Shown piece by piece: positions 22,257 through 30,757 of a DNA stretch of 64,000 bases. A model generated the notes under the pieces. That model ran no database searches. It was not told where the DNA came from and worked only from the letters and a program-made list of their open reading frames with translations. Where the stretch lies: NCBI GenBank assembly GCA_035524955.1, contig DATLFG010000100.1, positions 1-64,000 of the forward strand, given 5' to 3'. The position numbers and the translations under genes are program-made. Numbering within the stretch: position 1 is the stretch's first letter; each line of letters begins with the position of its first letter. This stretch comes from CAMLFJ01 sp035524955. Lineage in GTDB: Bacteria; Methylomirabilota; Methylomirabilia; Rokubacteriales; CSP1-6.

Positions 22257-23543
22257 CTACCAGTCGAGGCGGGACTCGAGCACCACCCCGCGGCGCAGGT
22301 TCAGCCAGCGGGTGAAGCGCACGGCCTGGAAGAATGCCCAGAGGGAGAAGCGCAGGTGGCGGGGCAGGGTCCCGAACGAGCCGCCCGCGAGCACGCCGGT
22401 GACCGCGGGCACCATGCCCAACACGTTGCGCGGGCGCAGGAAGACCTCGAGGAAGGCGCGATCGTAGAAGGACTCGATGAACCTCTCGAACGGCCGCGTG
22501 CCCCGGCGCACCGCGCGCTCGTAGGGGCGGAAGCGCCGGGTCTCGAAGCGGTCGGCGCGGAAGGCGCGGAGGATCGCGTCCGCGGCCAGCTCGCCCGACT
22601 GCATGGCCAGGAACACCCCGGGGGAGAAGATCGGGTCCACGAAGGCCACCGCGTCGCCCACGCACAGGAACCGGCCGCCCACCACCGGCTCCACCGAGTA
22701 GGCGAAGTTCGCAGTGGTGTAGAGCTCCGTGACAGGCGAAGATCCGCGGAGGTTGTCGCGCACCGCGTGGCAGGCCTCCACCATGTCGTCGAACAGCTCC
22801 TGGAGCGAGCCGCGGCGCGCCTTCACGACCTTCTGGTGGAGCACGCACCCCACGCTGGTCTCGTCACGCGCGAGGGGGATGTACCAGAACCAGCCCTCCG
22901 GGAAGATGTGGATGCGGACGTGCCCCTCCTCCCGCCCGGGGAAGCGGCGCGCGCCGCGAAAGTAGGCGAAGATGGCCACCTTGCCCAGGCCGGGCCGCGG
23001 CCTCCGCTGCCCCTGGCGCGCGGCCAGGAAGGCGTCGCGGCCGCTCGCGTCCACCAGGAAGCGCGCGCGCAGCTCGCGCTCGTCGTCGCCCGCGCTGACG
23101 CGGGCGGTGACACCTAGGCCGTCGAAGACGACCTTCTCGACGGTCGCGGGCTGCAGCCGCGTCACCCCTTGCTCCACCGCGTGGTCGAGCAGGATCTGGT
23201 CGAACTCGGCGCGATGCACGTCGAGCGTGAAGGCGGGCCACGGCCGGCCCGGCTTGAAATCGAAGGTGGATTGAAGCCCCAGCTCCTGGTCGTGAAACGT
23301 GGCGCCGTACTTCATCTGGAAGCCGTGCGCGAGCACCCGGTCGAGCACGCCCAGGCGGCGGCAGATGTCCATGCACGTCGGAATCAGGGATTCGCCGACC
23401 TTGAAGCGCGGGAAGGCCTCGCGCTCCACCAGGGTGACGCGCAGTCCGCCCCGCGCGAGGAAGGTGGCGGCAGTACTGCCGCCCGGGCCGCCGCCCACCA
23501 CCAGCACGTCGGCGTCGCGCGAGGAGCCGGTCACGCTCGGCAT
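22257..23543 (-). CDS. FAD-dependent oxidoreductase of the halogenase/geranylgeranyl reductase type
   Basis: A 428-residue flavoprotein: GGGPGGSTAATFLARGG dinucleotide site, FPRFKVGESLIPTC (the FKVGES signature of this group), DASGRDAF, and the second FAD motif CVGDAVAFVDPIFSPGV. The tryptophan-halogenase lysine and WxWxIP motif are not evident (FWYIPL is present), so it is more likely a dehydrogenase or reductase of a lipid or polyketide. It is the last gene before the divergent GNAT gene. Confidence 0.85.
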   Translation of the reverse strand: MPSVTGSSRDADVLVVGGGPGGSTAATFLARGGLRVTLVEREAFPRFKVGESLIPTCMDICRRLGVLDRVLAHGFQMKYGATFHDQELGLQSTFDFKPGRPWPAFTLDVHRAEFDQILLDHAVEQGVTRLQPATVEKVVFDGLGVTARVSAGDDERELRARFLVDASGRDAFLAARQGQRRPRPGLGKVAIFAYFRGARRFPGREEGHVRIHIFPEGWFWYIPLARDETSVGCVLHQKVVKARRGSLQELFDDMVEACHAVRDNLRGSSPVTELYTTANFAYSVEPVVGGRFLCVGDAVAFVDPIFSPGVFLAMQSGELAADAILRAFRADRFETRRFRPYERAVRRGTRPFERFIESFYDRAFLEVFLRPRNVLGMVPAVTGVLAGGSFGTLPRHLRFSLWAFFQAVRFTRWLNLRRGVVLESRLDW

Positions 23544-23633
23544 ATTACCCGATCCCCCGGGCGACCCGCGAGTCCCCAGGGTCGGCGGATTTGCCGCCCC
23601 CCGCCGGCCCGTGCTAGCCTCGGCCCCGCGCCG

Positions 23634-24068
23634 ATGAACGACATCCGGATCGTGTCCAATCCCCATGCCTCCGAGAGCCTCAAGCAGCTCGTGGTGGACC
23701 ACCTCGATACCTACAACATCGCGGTCACCGGCTTCAGTGAGTACTCCCCGGTCAACCTCTTCCTCCGGGACGCGGGCGACGAGGTGATGGGCGGCCTGCT
23801 CGGATCGATCTGGGGCGGCGCGCTCCACGTGCGGATCCTCTGGGTCAGCGAGGCGCTGCGCGGGCGGGGCTTCGGTCGGCGCCTGCTGGAGGCGGCCGAG
23901 CAACGCGCGGTGGAGCGGGGCTGCCGTCACGTGTTCCTCGACACCTTCAGCTTCCAGGCGCCGGGCTTTTACGAGAAGCTCGGCTTCAGGACCTACGCCA
24001 GGGCGGAGGACTGGCCGGTCGGGCACGCCCATCATTTCCTCAGGAAGGATCTACCGACCGCGCCATGA
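23634..24068 (+). CDS. GNAT-family N-acetyltransferase
   Basis: A 144-residue GNAT with the acetyl-CoA loop VSEALRGRGFGRRLLEAAE (the RGxGxG motif) and a C-terminal FYEKLGFRTYARAED. The substrate is unknown. Its stop overlaps the next ATG by four bases (ATGA), so it is coupled to the EthD protein. It is divergent from the FAD oxidoreductase. Confidence 0.88.
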   Translation: MNDIRIVSNPHASESLKQLVVDHLDTYNIAVTGFSEYSPVNLFLRDAGDEVMGGLLGSIWGGALHVRILWVSEALRGRGFGRRLLEAAEQRAVERGCRHVFLDTFSFQAPGFYEKLGFRTYARAEDWPVGHAHHFLRKDLPTAP

Positions 24069-24442
24069 TCAAGCTCGTCTTCTGCGTGCGTCGCCTGCCC
24101 CACCTCTCCCGCGAGGAGTTCCAGCGCTACTGGCTCAACTCCCACGGCCCGCTGGTGCGGGAGCTCGCTCCCGTCCTGGGGGTCAAGCGCTACACGCAGG
24201 TGCACACGGTGACGTCCGCCTTCAGCGAGGCGATGAGCCGCCACCGCGGGGCGCCGGAGGACTTCGACGGTGTCGCCGAGCTGTGGTGGGACACCGTGGA
24301 GGACTTCGCGCGCGCGGGCAGTACGAGGGAAGGACGTGAGGCGGGACGGCGGCTGTTGGAGGACGAAAGGCGCTTCATCGATCTGGCGCGTTCCCCGATC
24401 TGGTTCGGGGAGGAGCACGCGGTGGTCGATCTTACGCGGTAG
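24065..24442 (+). CDS. EthD-domain protein
   Basis: A 125-residue dimeric alpha-beta barrel protein: MIKLVFCVRRLPHLSREEFQ then YWLNSHGPLVRELAP, the EthD signature. EthD proteins assist cytochrome P450 systems or act as small dehydratases or cyclases; no P450 is nearby. It is translationally coupled to the GNAT gene. Just after the stop is a small hairpin (AGTGCT ... AGCACT, 24441-24470). Confidence 0.85.
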   Translation: MIKLVFCVRRLPHLSREEFQRYWLNSHGPLVRELAPVLGVKRYTQVHTVTSAFSEAMSRHRGAPEDFDGVAELWWDTVEDFARAGSTREGREAGRRLLEDERRFIDLARSPIWFGEEHAVVDLTR

Positions 24443-24592
24443 TGCTGCTTCTTACGCGGTAAGTAGCACTGACCGCGCCCTCGGCGACGCACCGTTCTCC
24501 TGCGGTTCGAACGCTGGTTCGCGCGCAGTCGCGATACCGACGTGACTTGGAATACAGCTCACCGTCTCGCCTCTCCTGGCATGTGGGTTGCT

Positions 24593-24630
24593 GGCAGGGG
24601 GCAGAATGCTCCATTCTCATTCGTCCTGCC
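24593..24630 (+). promoter_or_regulatory. Leader hairpin before the PEP-CTERM-like gene
   Basis: Nested arms GGCAGG (24593-24598) with CCTGCC (24625-24630) and AGAATG (24603-24608) with CATTCT (24612-24617) form a stem-loop ending 20 bases before the start codon. It lies in the 208-base gap after the EthD gene. It may shape translation of the secreted protein; no known riboswitch core is seen. Confidence 0.3.
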
Positions 24631-24650
24631 GAAATCGGAAGGAGCTTCTC

Positions 24651-25248
24651 ATGCGCAAGAGATTTCTGCTCCTCTGCTGCATAGCGCTCGTCGCGGCCGC
24701 GGGTTGGGGGGCTTGCCCCGCCCCGCGCTGAAGCGATCAGCTGCATCAACGTCAGCGTTGTCACGCTCCTGCCCGCCGCTGGCTGCGATCTCGGCGGGCT
24801 CATCTTCTCCGATTTCACGGTCAGGGCCGGCGCCGGATTCACCGCGGCCACCGTGGGGCTCCCCAGCTCCACCGCGAGCCCCACCAACGTCAACCTGATC
24901 TACCACCTGGTCACGAACAACAACCAGACCCCGCCCTCAGCTGTTGGTCCGGGCGACGTGCTGCTGAGCTATGCGGTGAGAGCCACCGCGGGACTCCTCC
25001 TTACGGGCATCAACCTCACCAATGACGCCATCACGGGCCCCGTCACGATCGGGGAGTTGGCCTGCCGGGTCATGTTCACTCCCACTGGCACCTGTGCCCC
25101 GGCCGACCGCCTGGCGGCGCTGGTCGCGCTCCCAGGTGAAACTCCGGCCATGCTCACGCTGCTGCTCTTCGGCAGCGCGCTGACCGGCCTAGGACTGGCG
25201 TGGCGGCGGCGGCAGGGCAAGTCTGGAGCAAACATGGCTCAGTCGTAG
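24651..25248 (+). pseudogene. Exported protein with PEP-CTERM-like anchor, frameshifted in the signal peptide
   Basis: A strong ribosome site (AAGGAGCT) and ATG at 24651 open a clear signal peptide (MRKRFLLLCCIALVAAAG). The frame stops at 24729, but the +1 frame carries on from GLAPPRAEA (signal cleavage) through 170 residues to a C-terminal PGETPAML, hydrophobic helix and WRRRQ, the tripartite PEP-CTERM-like sorting pattern. The switch falls at a run of six G (24705-24712), so one extra G explains it: a sequencing error, a decayed gene or slippage-based phase variation. The PEP motif is divergent (PGETP). An exosortase is encoded at 62718. Confidence 0.6.
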
Positions 25249-25253
25249 CACGG

Positions 25254-25327
25254 GGGTCAGGTCTTGCATTTCGATCCTGCGGAGCCGGAGGCTGGGCCGA
25301 AAATGTCGGAATGTAAGACCTGGCCCC
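25254..25327. repeat. Palindromic intergenic repeat, copy 1
   Basis: Arms starting GGGGTCAGGTCTTGCATT (25254) and ending ATGTAAGACCTGGCCCC (to 25327) flank a GC-rich centre. The right arm is close to copy 2 at 31725; the left arm has diverged. It lies between two convergent genes, 2 bases from the propionyl-CoA synthetase stop. It resembles a MITE- or REP-type element. Confidence 0.8.
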
Positions 25328-25328
25328 G

Positions 25329-27227
25329 TCAGGGGCGAGGGTAGCCGAGGGTCTTCAGCGAGTCGCTGATCTCGTCGAGGATCGCGGGATCGTCGATGGT
25401 GGCGGGCACGGTGTGCTCGACGCCGTCGGCGATCTTCTTCATGGTCCCGCGCAGGATCTTGCCCGAGCGCGTCTTGGGCAGCCGTTTCACCACCGCGACC
25501 GTCTTGAACGCGGCCACCGGCCCGATCCTCTCGCGCACCAGCTCCACCAGCTCGCGGCAGAGCTCCGCGTCCGCCCGGGCCGCCCCGGCCTTGGTGACCA
25601 CGAACCCCACCGGCACCTCCCCCTTGATCTCGTCGGCCACGCCCATCACCGCGCACTCGGCCACGTCCGGGTGCGAGGCGAGCACCTCCTCCATGGCGCC
25701 GGTGGAGAGGCGGTGGCCGGCCACGTTGATGATGTCGTCGACGCGGCTCATGATGTAGATGTAGTCGTCCTCGTCCTTGTATCCCGCGTCCCCGGTCAGG
25801 TAGTAGCCCGGATGCCGGGTGAGGTACGAGCGCTCGTAGCCCTCGTCGTTGTTCCAGAGGGTGGGCAGGCTGCCGGGCGGCATCGGCAGCTTCACCGCGA
25901 TGGACCCGATCTGGCCCGCGAGCATCTCCCGGTTGTCTTCGCCCAGCACGCGGATGTCGTAGCCCGGCACGACCTTGGTCGGCGAGCCCGGCTTGACCGG
26001 TAGCATGCCGAGCCCGACGCAGTTGGCCGCCATCGGCCAGCCGGTCTCGGTCTGCCACCAGTGGTCCACCACCGGGACCTGGAGCTTCTCACGCGCCCAG
26101 TTCAGGGTGTCGGGGTCACAGCGCTCCCCGGCCAGGAAGAGGGTGCGGAAGCGCGAGAGGTCGTGCGTGCCGATGTGTTCGCCCTGCGGGTCTTCCTTCC
26201 TGATCGCGCGGAACGCGGTGGGCGCGGTGAACAGCGCGCTCACCCCGTGCTGGCCGCAGAGCCGCCAGAACGCGCCGGGGTCGGGGGTCCCCACCGGCTT
26301 GCCCTCGTACAGGATCGTGGTGCAGCCCCGCAGCAAGGGCGCGTACACGATGTAGGAGTGGCCGACCACCCAGCCGATGTCGGAGGCGGCCCAGAACGTC
26401 TCGCCCGCGCCCATGCCGTAGACCGCGTCCATGCTCCACCTGAGCGCAACCGCGTGGCCGCCGTTGTCGCGCACCACGCCCTTGGGAATGCCGGTGGTCC
26501 CCGAGGTGTACAGGATGTAGAGCGGATCCGTGGCCGCCACCGGCACGCACTCGACCGGCCCAGCCGCGGCCACCGCCTCCTGCCAGTCCAGGTCGCGGCC
26601 CGGCACGAGCGGCGCCGTCTCCATCGGCCGCTGCAGGATCAGGCAGCGGCCCGGCTTGTGCGAGGCCATCGCGATGGCCTGGTCGAGGAGCGGCTTGTAC
26701 GGGATCACCCGGTTGACCTCGATGCCGCAGGAGGCGGAGAGCATGAGCTTCGGCTTCGCGTCGTCGATGCGGGTGGCCAGCTCCCTGGCCGCGAAGCCGC
26801 CGAACACCACCGAATGGATCGCTCCGATGCGCGCGCACGCGAGCATCGCGATCACCGCCTCCGGCACCGCGGGCATGTAGATGATGACCCGGTCGCCCTT
26901 CTCGACCCCCTGCCGGCGCAGCGCCCCCGCGAAGCGCGCGACCTCGTCGCGCAGCTCGAGGTAGGTGAACGCCCGGACGGTCCGGGTCACCGGGGAGTCG
27001 TAGATGAGGGCGGCTTGCTTGCCGCGCCCGCGGTCCACGTGGAGGTCGAGCGCGTTGTAGCAGGTGTTCAGCACGCCGCCCGCGAACCAGCGGTAGTACG
27101 GCGGGCGCGAGTCGTCGAGCACCCGGTCCCAGCGCTTCTCCCAGTGGATGTCCTCGGCGCGCGCGGCCCAGAATCCCGCCGGGTCGTCGTGCGCACGCCG
27201 GTACACCTCGTCGTAGATCGTCGCCAT
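25329..27227 (-). CDS. prpE: Propionyl-CoA synthetase
   Basis: A 632-residue ANL-superfamily acyl-CoA ligase: YTSGTTGIPKGVVRDNGGHA P-loop, WWQTETGWP, and the C-terminal KTRSGKILRGT with the catalytic lysine. The N-terminal WEKRWDRVLDD and length match the PrpE/acetyl-CoA-synthetase-like family. It activates propionate (or acetate) with ATP to the CoA ester. The ATG at 27227 starts MATIYDEVYRRA. A long open frame upstream is only the opposite strand's sequence. It is divergent from the hydrolase at 27316. Confidence 0.9.
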   Translation of the reverse strand: MATIYDEVYRRAHDDPAGFWAARAEDIHWEKRWDRVLDDSRPPYYRWFAGGVLNTCYNALDLHVDRGRGKQAALIYDSPVTRTVRAFTYLELRDEVARFAGALRRQGVEKGDRVIIYMPAVPEAVIAMLACARIGAIHSVVFGGFAARELATRIDDAKPKLMLSASCGIEVNRVIPYKPLLDQAIAMASHKPGRCLILQRPMETAPLVPGRDLDWQEAVAAAGPVECVPVAATDPLYILYTSGTTGIPKGVVRDNGGHAVALRWSMDAVYGMGAGETFWAASDIGWVVGHSYIVYAPLLRGCTTILYEGKPVGTPDPGAFWRLCGQHGVSALFTAPTAFRAIRKEDPQGEHIGTHDLSRFRTLFLAGERCDPDTLNWAREKLQVPVVDHWWQTETGWPMAANCVGLGMLPVKPGSPTKVVPGYDIRVLGEDNREMLAGQIGSIAVKLPMPPGSLPTLWNNDEGYERSYLTRHPGYYLTGDAGYKDEDDYIYIMSRVDDIINVAGHRLSTGAMEEVLASHPDVAECAVMGVADEIKGEVPVGFVVTKAGAARADAELCRELVELVRERIGPVAAFKTVAVVKRLPKTRSGKILRGTMKKIADGVEHTVPATIDDPAILDEISDSLKTLGYPRP

Positions 27228-27315
27228 GATCGCCGCCTCCCTGGCCCCGGACTCTACAACGTGCGGCCCCCACCTTGCCAGCGCCCGGCCGGGCCGCCTA
27301 TCATCCGGCCAGCCC

Positions 27316-28197
27316 ATGCGCCCGCGCCTCGTCGCCGTCCTCCTGCTGGCCGCCCCGCTCCCCATCCCGGCCGCGCGGGCCGCCGACCAGGAGGTCCGCA
27401 CGATCCCGGCGCGGCCGGGCGTCACCCAGTCGCTCCTCCTCCTGCGCCCGGCCGGGACACCGGCGGCCGGCGTGATCATCTTCGCGGGCGGCGGCGGCGA
27501 TCTCGCGCTGAGCGCCGGCGGGATCGGCCGGCTCCAGGGCAATTCCCTGGTGCGGACCCGGATGCGCTGGGTCCGCGAGGGCTTCCTGGTGGCGATTCTG
27601 GACCGGCCCTCCGACCGGAAGCACGGGCTGTGGAACTTCCGCACGACGCCCGAGCACGCGACGGACGTCAAGCGGGCCATCGCGGCGGTGCGCGAGATCG
27701 CCCGGGCCCCGGTGTGGCTCGTGGGCACCAGCATGGGCACGCTGTCCGCGGTCAACGCGGCGGCCCGGCTCGCCGAGGGCGGGCCCGACGGCATCGTGCT
27801 CACCTCGTCGGTCACCGAGACCTCGAAGATGAGTCACGAGACGGTGCGGCACGCGGGGCTCGGCGACATCCGCGTGCCCACCCTCGTGGTCCACCACAAG
27901 GACGACGGCTGCCGCGCCTCGCCCTATCCCGGCGCGGAGGACATCGTGAAGGCGCTCGAGCGGGCGCCGATCAAGGAGCTGATGGCCTTCGAGGGCGGGA
28001 GCCCGGCCATCTCGGCGCCGTGCGAGGCGAAGGCGGCCCACGGCTACCTGGGGATCGAGGCGCCGGCGGTCTCGGCGATCGGCGCCTGGATCCGCGCCCA
28101 CCGACCGCGTCCGCAGCTCAGACGTCCGCGGGCTGGGTCTGCCGGGTGCGGCGGATGCGGAGCTGGATATCGCGCACCCGCTCCTGCTCGAAGTTGA
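27316..28197 (+). CDS. Secreted alpha/beta-hydrolase-like protein
   Basis: A 293-residue protein: signal peptide (MRPRLVAVLLLAAPLPIPAA) and an alpha/beta hydrolase core with the oxyanion FAGGGGDLAL, nucleophile elbow GTSMGTLSAV and a C-terminal HGYLGIEAPAV with a likely catalytic His. VVHHKDDGC supplies a probable acid. It is probably an esterase-like enzyme in the periplasm. Its last 80 bases run into the convergent gene at 28118, adding a Gly/Arg-rich tail that may be an artefact of a lost stop. Confidence 0.75.
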   Translation: MRPRLVAVLLLAAPLPIPAARAADQEVRTIPARPGVTQSLLLLRPAGTPAAGVIIFAGGGGDLALSAGGIGRLQGNSLVRTRMRWVREGFLVAILDRPSDRKHGLWNFRTTPEHATDVKRAIAAVREIARAPVWLVGTSMGTLSAVNAAARLAEGGPDGIVLTSSVTETSKMSHETVRHAGLGDIRVPTLVVHHKDDGCRASPYPGAEDIVKALERAPIKELMAFEGGSPAISAPCEAKAAHGYLGIEAPAVSAIGAWIRAHRPRPQLRRPRAGSAGCGGCGAGYRAPAPARS

Positions 28198-29491
28198 TCT
28201 GCACCTCGTTCTGCTCCACCTCCCAGTGGTGCACCGTCGCGAACCAGCCGAACCGCCGGCCCCGGTGCGGCACCAGGCGCTCGCCGCGGTAGGTCACCGA
28301 GCGGATCTCGCCGGACGGCAGCCGCTGCTCCTCCTCCGGCTCGCCGCCGGCGAGCTCGAGCACCTCCTGGCGGGTCGTCTCCCCGGGACGAATGCGCGCC
28401 AGCACGTCCGGCGAAGGCACCTGGCCGCGGGCCCGTCCGGGCGCCTCCCCGCGCCCGAAGTGCACCCGGCCCCGCATCGAGCGGATCAGCCCGCGTATCA
28501 GGTTGCCGACGATGGGACCGGTCAGGTTGCCCAGGCCCAGGAGCAGCGCCGAGAGCAGGATGGGACGCCAGGGTAGCCGCCCCCGGAAGTAGACGAACTG
28601 CACCTTGAGCGTCTGCGGAACGACGCCGTCGGCCGCGACGAGCGGAATCGAGAGCGTCTCGGTCCTCTCCCGCGTCTCGCTCGTGCGGCGGCTCGCGGTG
28701 GCGGGCACCACCTCGTCGATCTTGAGGTGGGTCGAATCGCCGAAGTTGATCGACAGCCGGGAGAAGTCGGGCGCGAGCGGGATCACGCGATTGCGATTGC
28801 CGAAGTAGAGCGGGTACAGCGAGGAGTAGCCGACGTCGCCGAAGCTCAGCGTGAGGACGTACCGCCGGCCCCAGAACGTCTCCTCGAGCCAGCTCACCCG
28901 TCGCGGCGTGACCGCGCCGCGGGCGGCCAGGTCCAGTCGTGCCAGCCAGTCGAGGCTCGCCAGCTCGACCTTCCACGGGATGCGGATGTAGGTCGCCGGC
29001 TTCGCGCCACGCGCCAGCCCCTCCGGCCGCGCGAACGTGACGAAGTGGGCGTCGCCGAGCGGGCGCCGACCCCCCGCGCCGGCGCCCGCCCCCATCTGCG
29101 CCCGGCTGCGCGCAGAGAGGGGAACCCGGCCGTGCGCGAGCACCTTGAACCCGGCCGCCTCCACCTGCCGCGCGAGCGTGGGATCGGCGCCGTCGGCGCC
29201 GTCGGTGCCGACCAGTTCCCCCGGCCAGAGGAGGTAGAGATCCTGAGCGAACTCGGATGGATCGCGGGCGGGCGGCGGCGCTACGCTGAAGGACACCTGG
29301 ATCGTCAAGGGCCCGGCCCGCTCCACCACGGCGCGCCGATCCACGCTCGCGGTGATGAAGACCGGCGCGATCCAGAACTCCGGGTGCGGCTTCGAGGCGA
29401 TGAACACCTGGGCCGAAGCCGCCGCGGGGAGCAGAGCGAGCGACACGAGCGCCGCCGCGAGGAGGCGCGCCGGGCCCCCGCGCCGCGTCAT
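28118..29491 (-). CDS. Exported membrane-anchored protein with BamE-like C-terminus
   Basis: A 457-residue protein: signal peptide (to about residue 28), a beta-rich exported domain of about 280 residues, one membrane helix (about 313-335, ILLSALLLGLGNLTGPIVG), then a C-terminal segment resembling the SmpA/BamE fold (ARIRPGETTRQEVLELAG, HHWEVEQNEVQINFEQERV). The exported domain is not recognised. Its start overlaps the MDR remnant stop (ATGA). It may be a lipoprotein-linked envelope component. Confidence 0.65.
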   Translation of the reverse strand: MTRRGGPARLLAAALVSLALLPAAASAQVFIASKPHPEFWIAPVFITASVDRRAVVERAGPLTIQVSFSVAPPPARDPSEFAQDLYLLWPGELVGTDGADGADPTLARQVEAAGFKVLAHGRVPLSARSRAQMGAGAGAGGRRPLGDAHFVTFARPEGLARGAKPATYIRIPWKVELASLDWLARLDLAARGAVTPRRVSWLEETFWGRRYVLTLSFGDVGYSSLYPLYFGNRNRVIPLAPDFSRLSINFGDSTHLKIDEVVPATASRRTSETRERTETLSIPLVAADGVVPQTLKVQFVYFRGRLPWRPILLSALLLGLGNLTGPIVGNLIRGLIRSMRGRVHFGRGEAPGRARGQVPSPDVLARIRPGETTRQEVLELAGGEPEEEQRLPSGEIRSVTYRGERLVPHRGRRFGWFATVHHWEVEQNEVQINFEQERVRDIQLRIRRTRQTQPADV

Positions 29492-29661
29492 CGGGTCGGG
29501 TCCTCCCCGACCCGCACCAGCAGCTTCCCGATGCTCTTGCCCTGCCGCAAGCCGATGAAGACGTCCGGCGCCTTCAGGATCTCGCCGTCCTTCGGCGCGG
29601 GCAGCGGCGACTCGACGAGCCGGCGCCGGAGCACGATCTGGCGGTTCACGAACGCGGGCAT
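29488..29661 (-). pseudogene. Quinone/zinc oxidoreductase remnant with internal deletion
   Basis: Fifty-seven residues combine the start of an NADP-dependent MDR oxidoreductase (FVNRQIVLRRR, PLPAPKDGE) directly with its C-terminus (APDVFIGLRQGKSIGKLLVRVG). About 280 middle residues are missing. The frame is kept, so the deletion is clean. It lies between the aldo-keto reductase gene and the BamE-like gene and overlaps the latter by 4 bases. It has no enzymatic function. Confidence 0.6.
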
Positions 29662-29690
29662 GGCCTTGCTCCCCCTGGCGCGGCCGCCGG

Positions 29691-30683
29691 TCAGCGCAGG
29701 TCGTCGCCCCGGCGGTACTCGCGGGTCATCTCGTCGAGGCGCGCCTTGAGCGCCGCGTCCAGCGGCTTCTCGGTCGCGGGCAGCACGTCGTCGAGCTGAT
29801 CCGGGCGGCTGGCCCCCACGATCGGCGACGTGATCGCGGGCTCGGCGAGCATCCAGGCCACCGCGAGCCCCGCGAGCGACGTGCCGGCCGCGGCGGCGAG
29901 CGGCCGGAGCGCCTCCACGGTCTCGAACTCGCGATCGTGCCAGTAGCGGTCCTGGTAGCGCTCCGCCGCGTTGCCGAGCGTGAAGCGCGTCCCCGCGGTG
30001 GGCCCGGTGGCCCGGCGGTGCTTGCCCGAGAGGAAGCCGCCGGCCAGCGGGTTGTACGGGATCACCCCGATGCCTTCCTCGCAGCAGAGCGGCAGGAGCT
30101 CGCGCTCGATCTGGCGGAAGAGCAGATTGTAGCGCGGCTGCACCGAGTCGAAGCGGGCGAGGCCGAGCGCCTCGCTGCGGCCGAGCGCGCGCGCCACCTG
30201 GTAGGCGTGGAAGTTCGAGCAGCCGATGTAGCGGGCCTTGCCGGCTCGCACCACGTCGTCGAGCGCGCGCAGGCTCTCGTCGATCGGGGTCACGGGGTCG
30301 AAGTGGTGGAGCTGGTAGAGATCCACGTAGTCGGTGCGCAGCCGGCGCAGCGAGCCGTCGATCGCGTCCAGGACGTGCTTGCGCGAGGCGCCGCGGTCCC
30401 ACGGCCGCGCGCTCATCGCCCCTACGCACTTGGTGGCCACCACGAAATCGTGACGGCGGCCCTCGAGCCAGCGGCCGAGGATCTCCTCGGTGCGCCCCAC
30501 CGTCTCGAGGCCGCCCCCCAGCGGGTAGACGTCGGCGGTATCGAGAAAGGTGATGCCGCCCGCGGCCGCCCGATCGAGGATGGCGCGGGACGCCGCCTCG
30601 TCGCACTGCAGGCCGAAGGTCATGGTGCCCAGGCAGAGGCGGGAGACGGACAGGCCGGTGCGGCCGAGGCGCGTGTGGCGCAT
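29691..30683 (-). CDS. Aldo/keto reductase
   Basis: A 330-residue AKR TIM barrel with a complete catalytic tetrad: Asp and Tyr in FLDTADVYPLG, Lys in VVATKCVG, and His in LYQLHHFDP. The C-terminal SPIVGASRPDQL binds NADP. It closely follows bacterial AKR11/Gas1-type enzymes that reduce aldehydes; the substrate is unknown. It is divergent from a second AKR 74 bases away. Confidence 0.88.
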   Translation of the reverse strand: MRHTRLGRTGLSVSRLCLGTMTFGLQCDEAASRAILDRAAAGGITFLDTADVYPLGGGLETVGRTEEILGRWLEGRRHDFVVATKCVGAMSARPWDRGASRKHVLDAIDGSLRRLRTDYVDLYQLHHFDPVTPIDESLRALDDVVRAGKARYIGCSNFHAYQVARALGRSEALGLARFDSVQPRYNLLFRQIERELLPLCCEEGIGVIPYNPLAGGFLSGKHRRATGPTAGTRFTLGNAAERYQDRYWHDREFETVEALRPLAAAAGTSLAGLAVAWMLAEPAITSPIVGASRPDQLDDVLPATEKPLDAALKARLDEMTREYRRGDDLR

Positions 30684-30757
30684 GGCGATCAGAGAGTAAA
30701 CGACGCTCCCGCGGCGGGCAAGCGGGTCACCCGCGACCCGTGGTATAAGAAGCGGCC

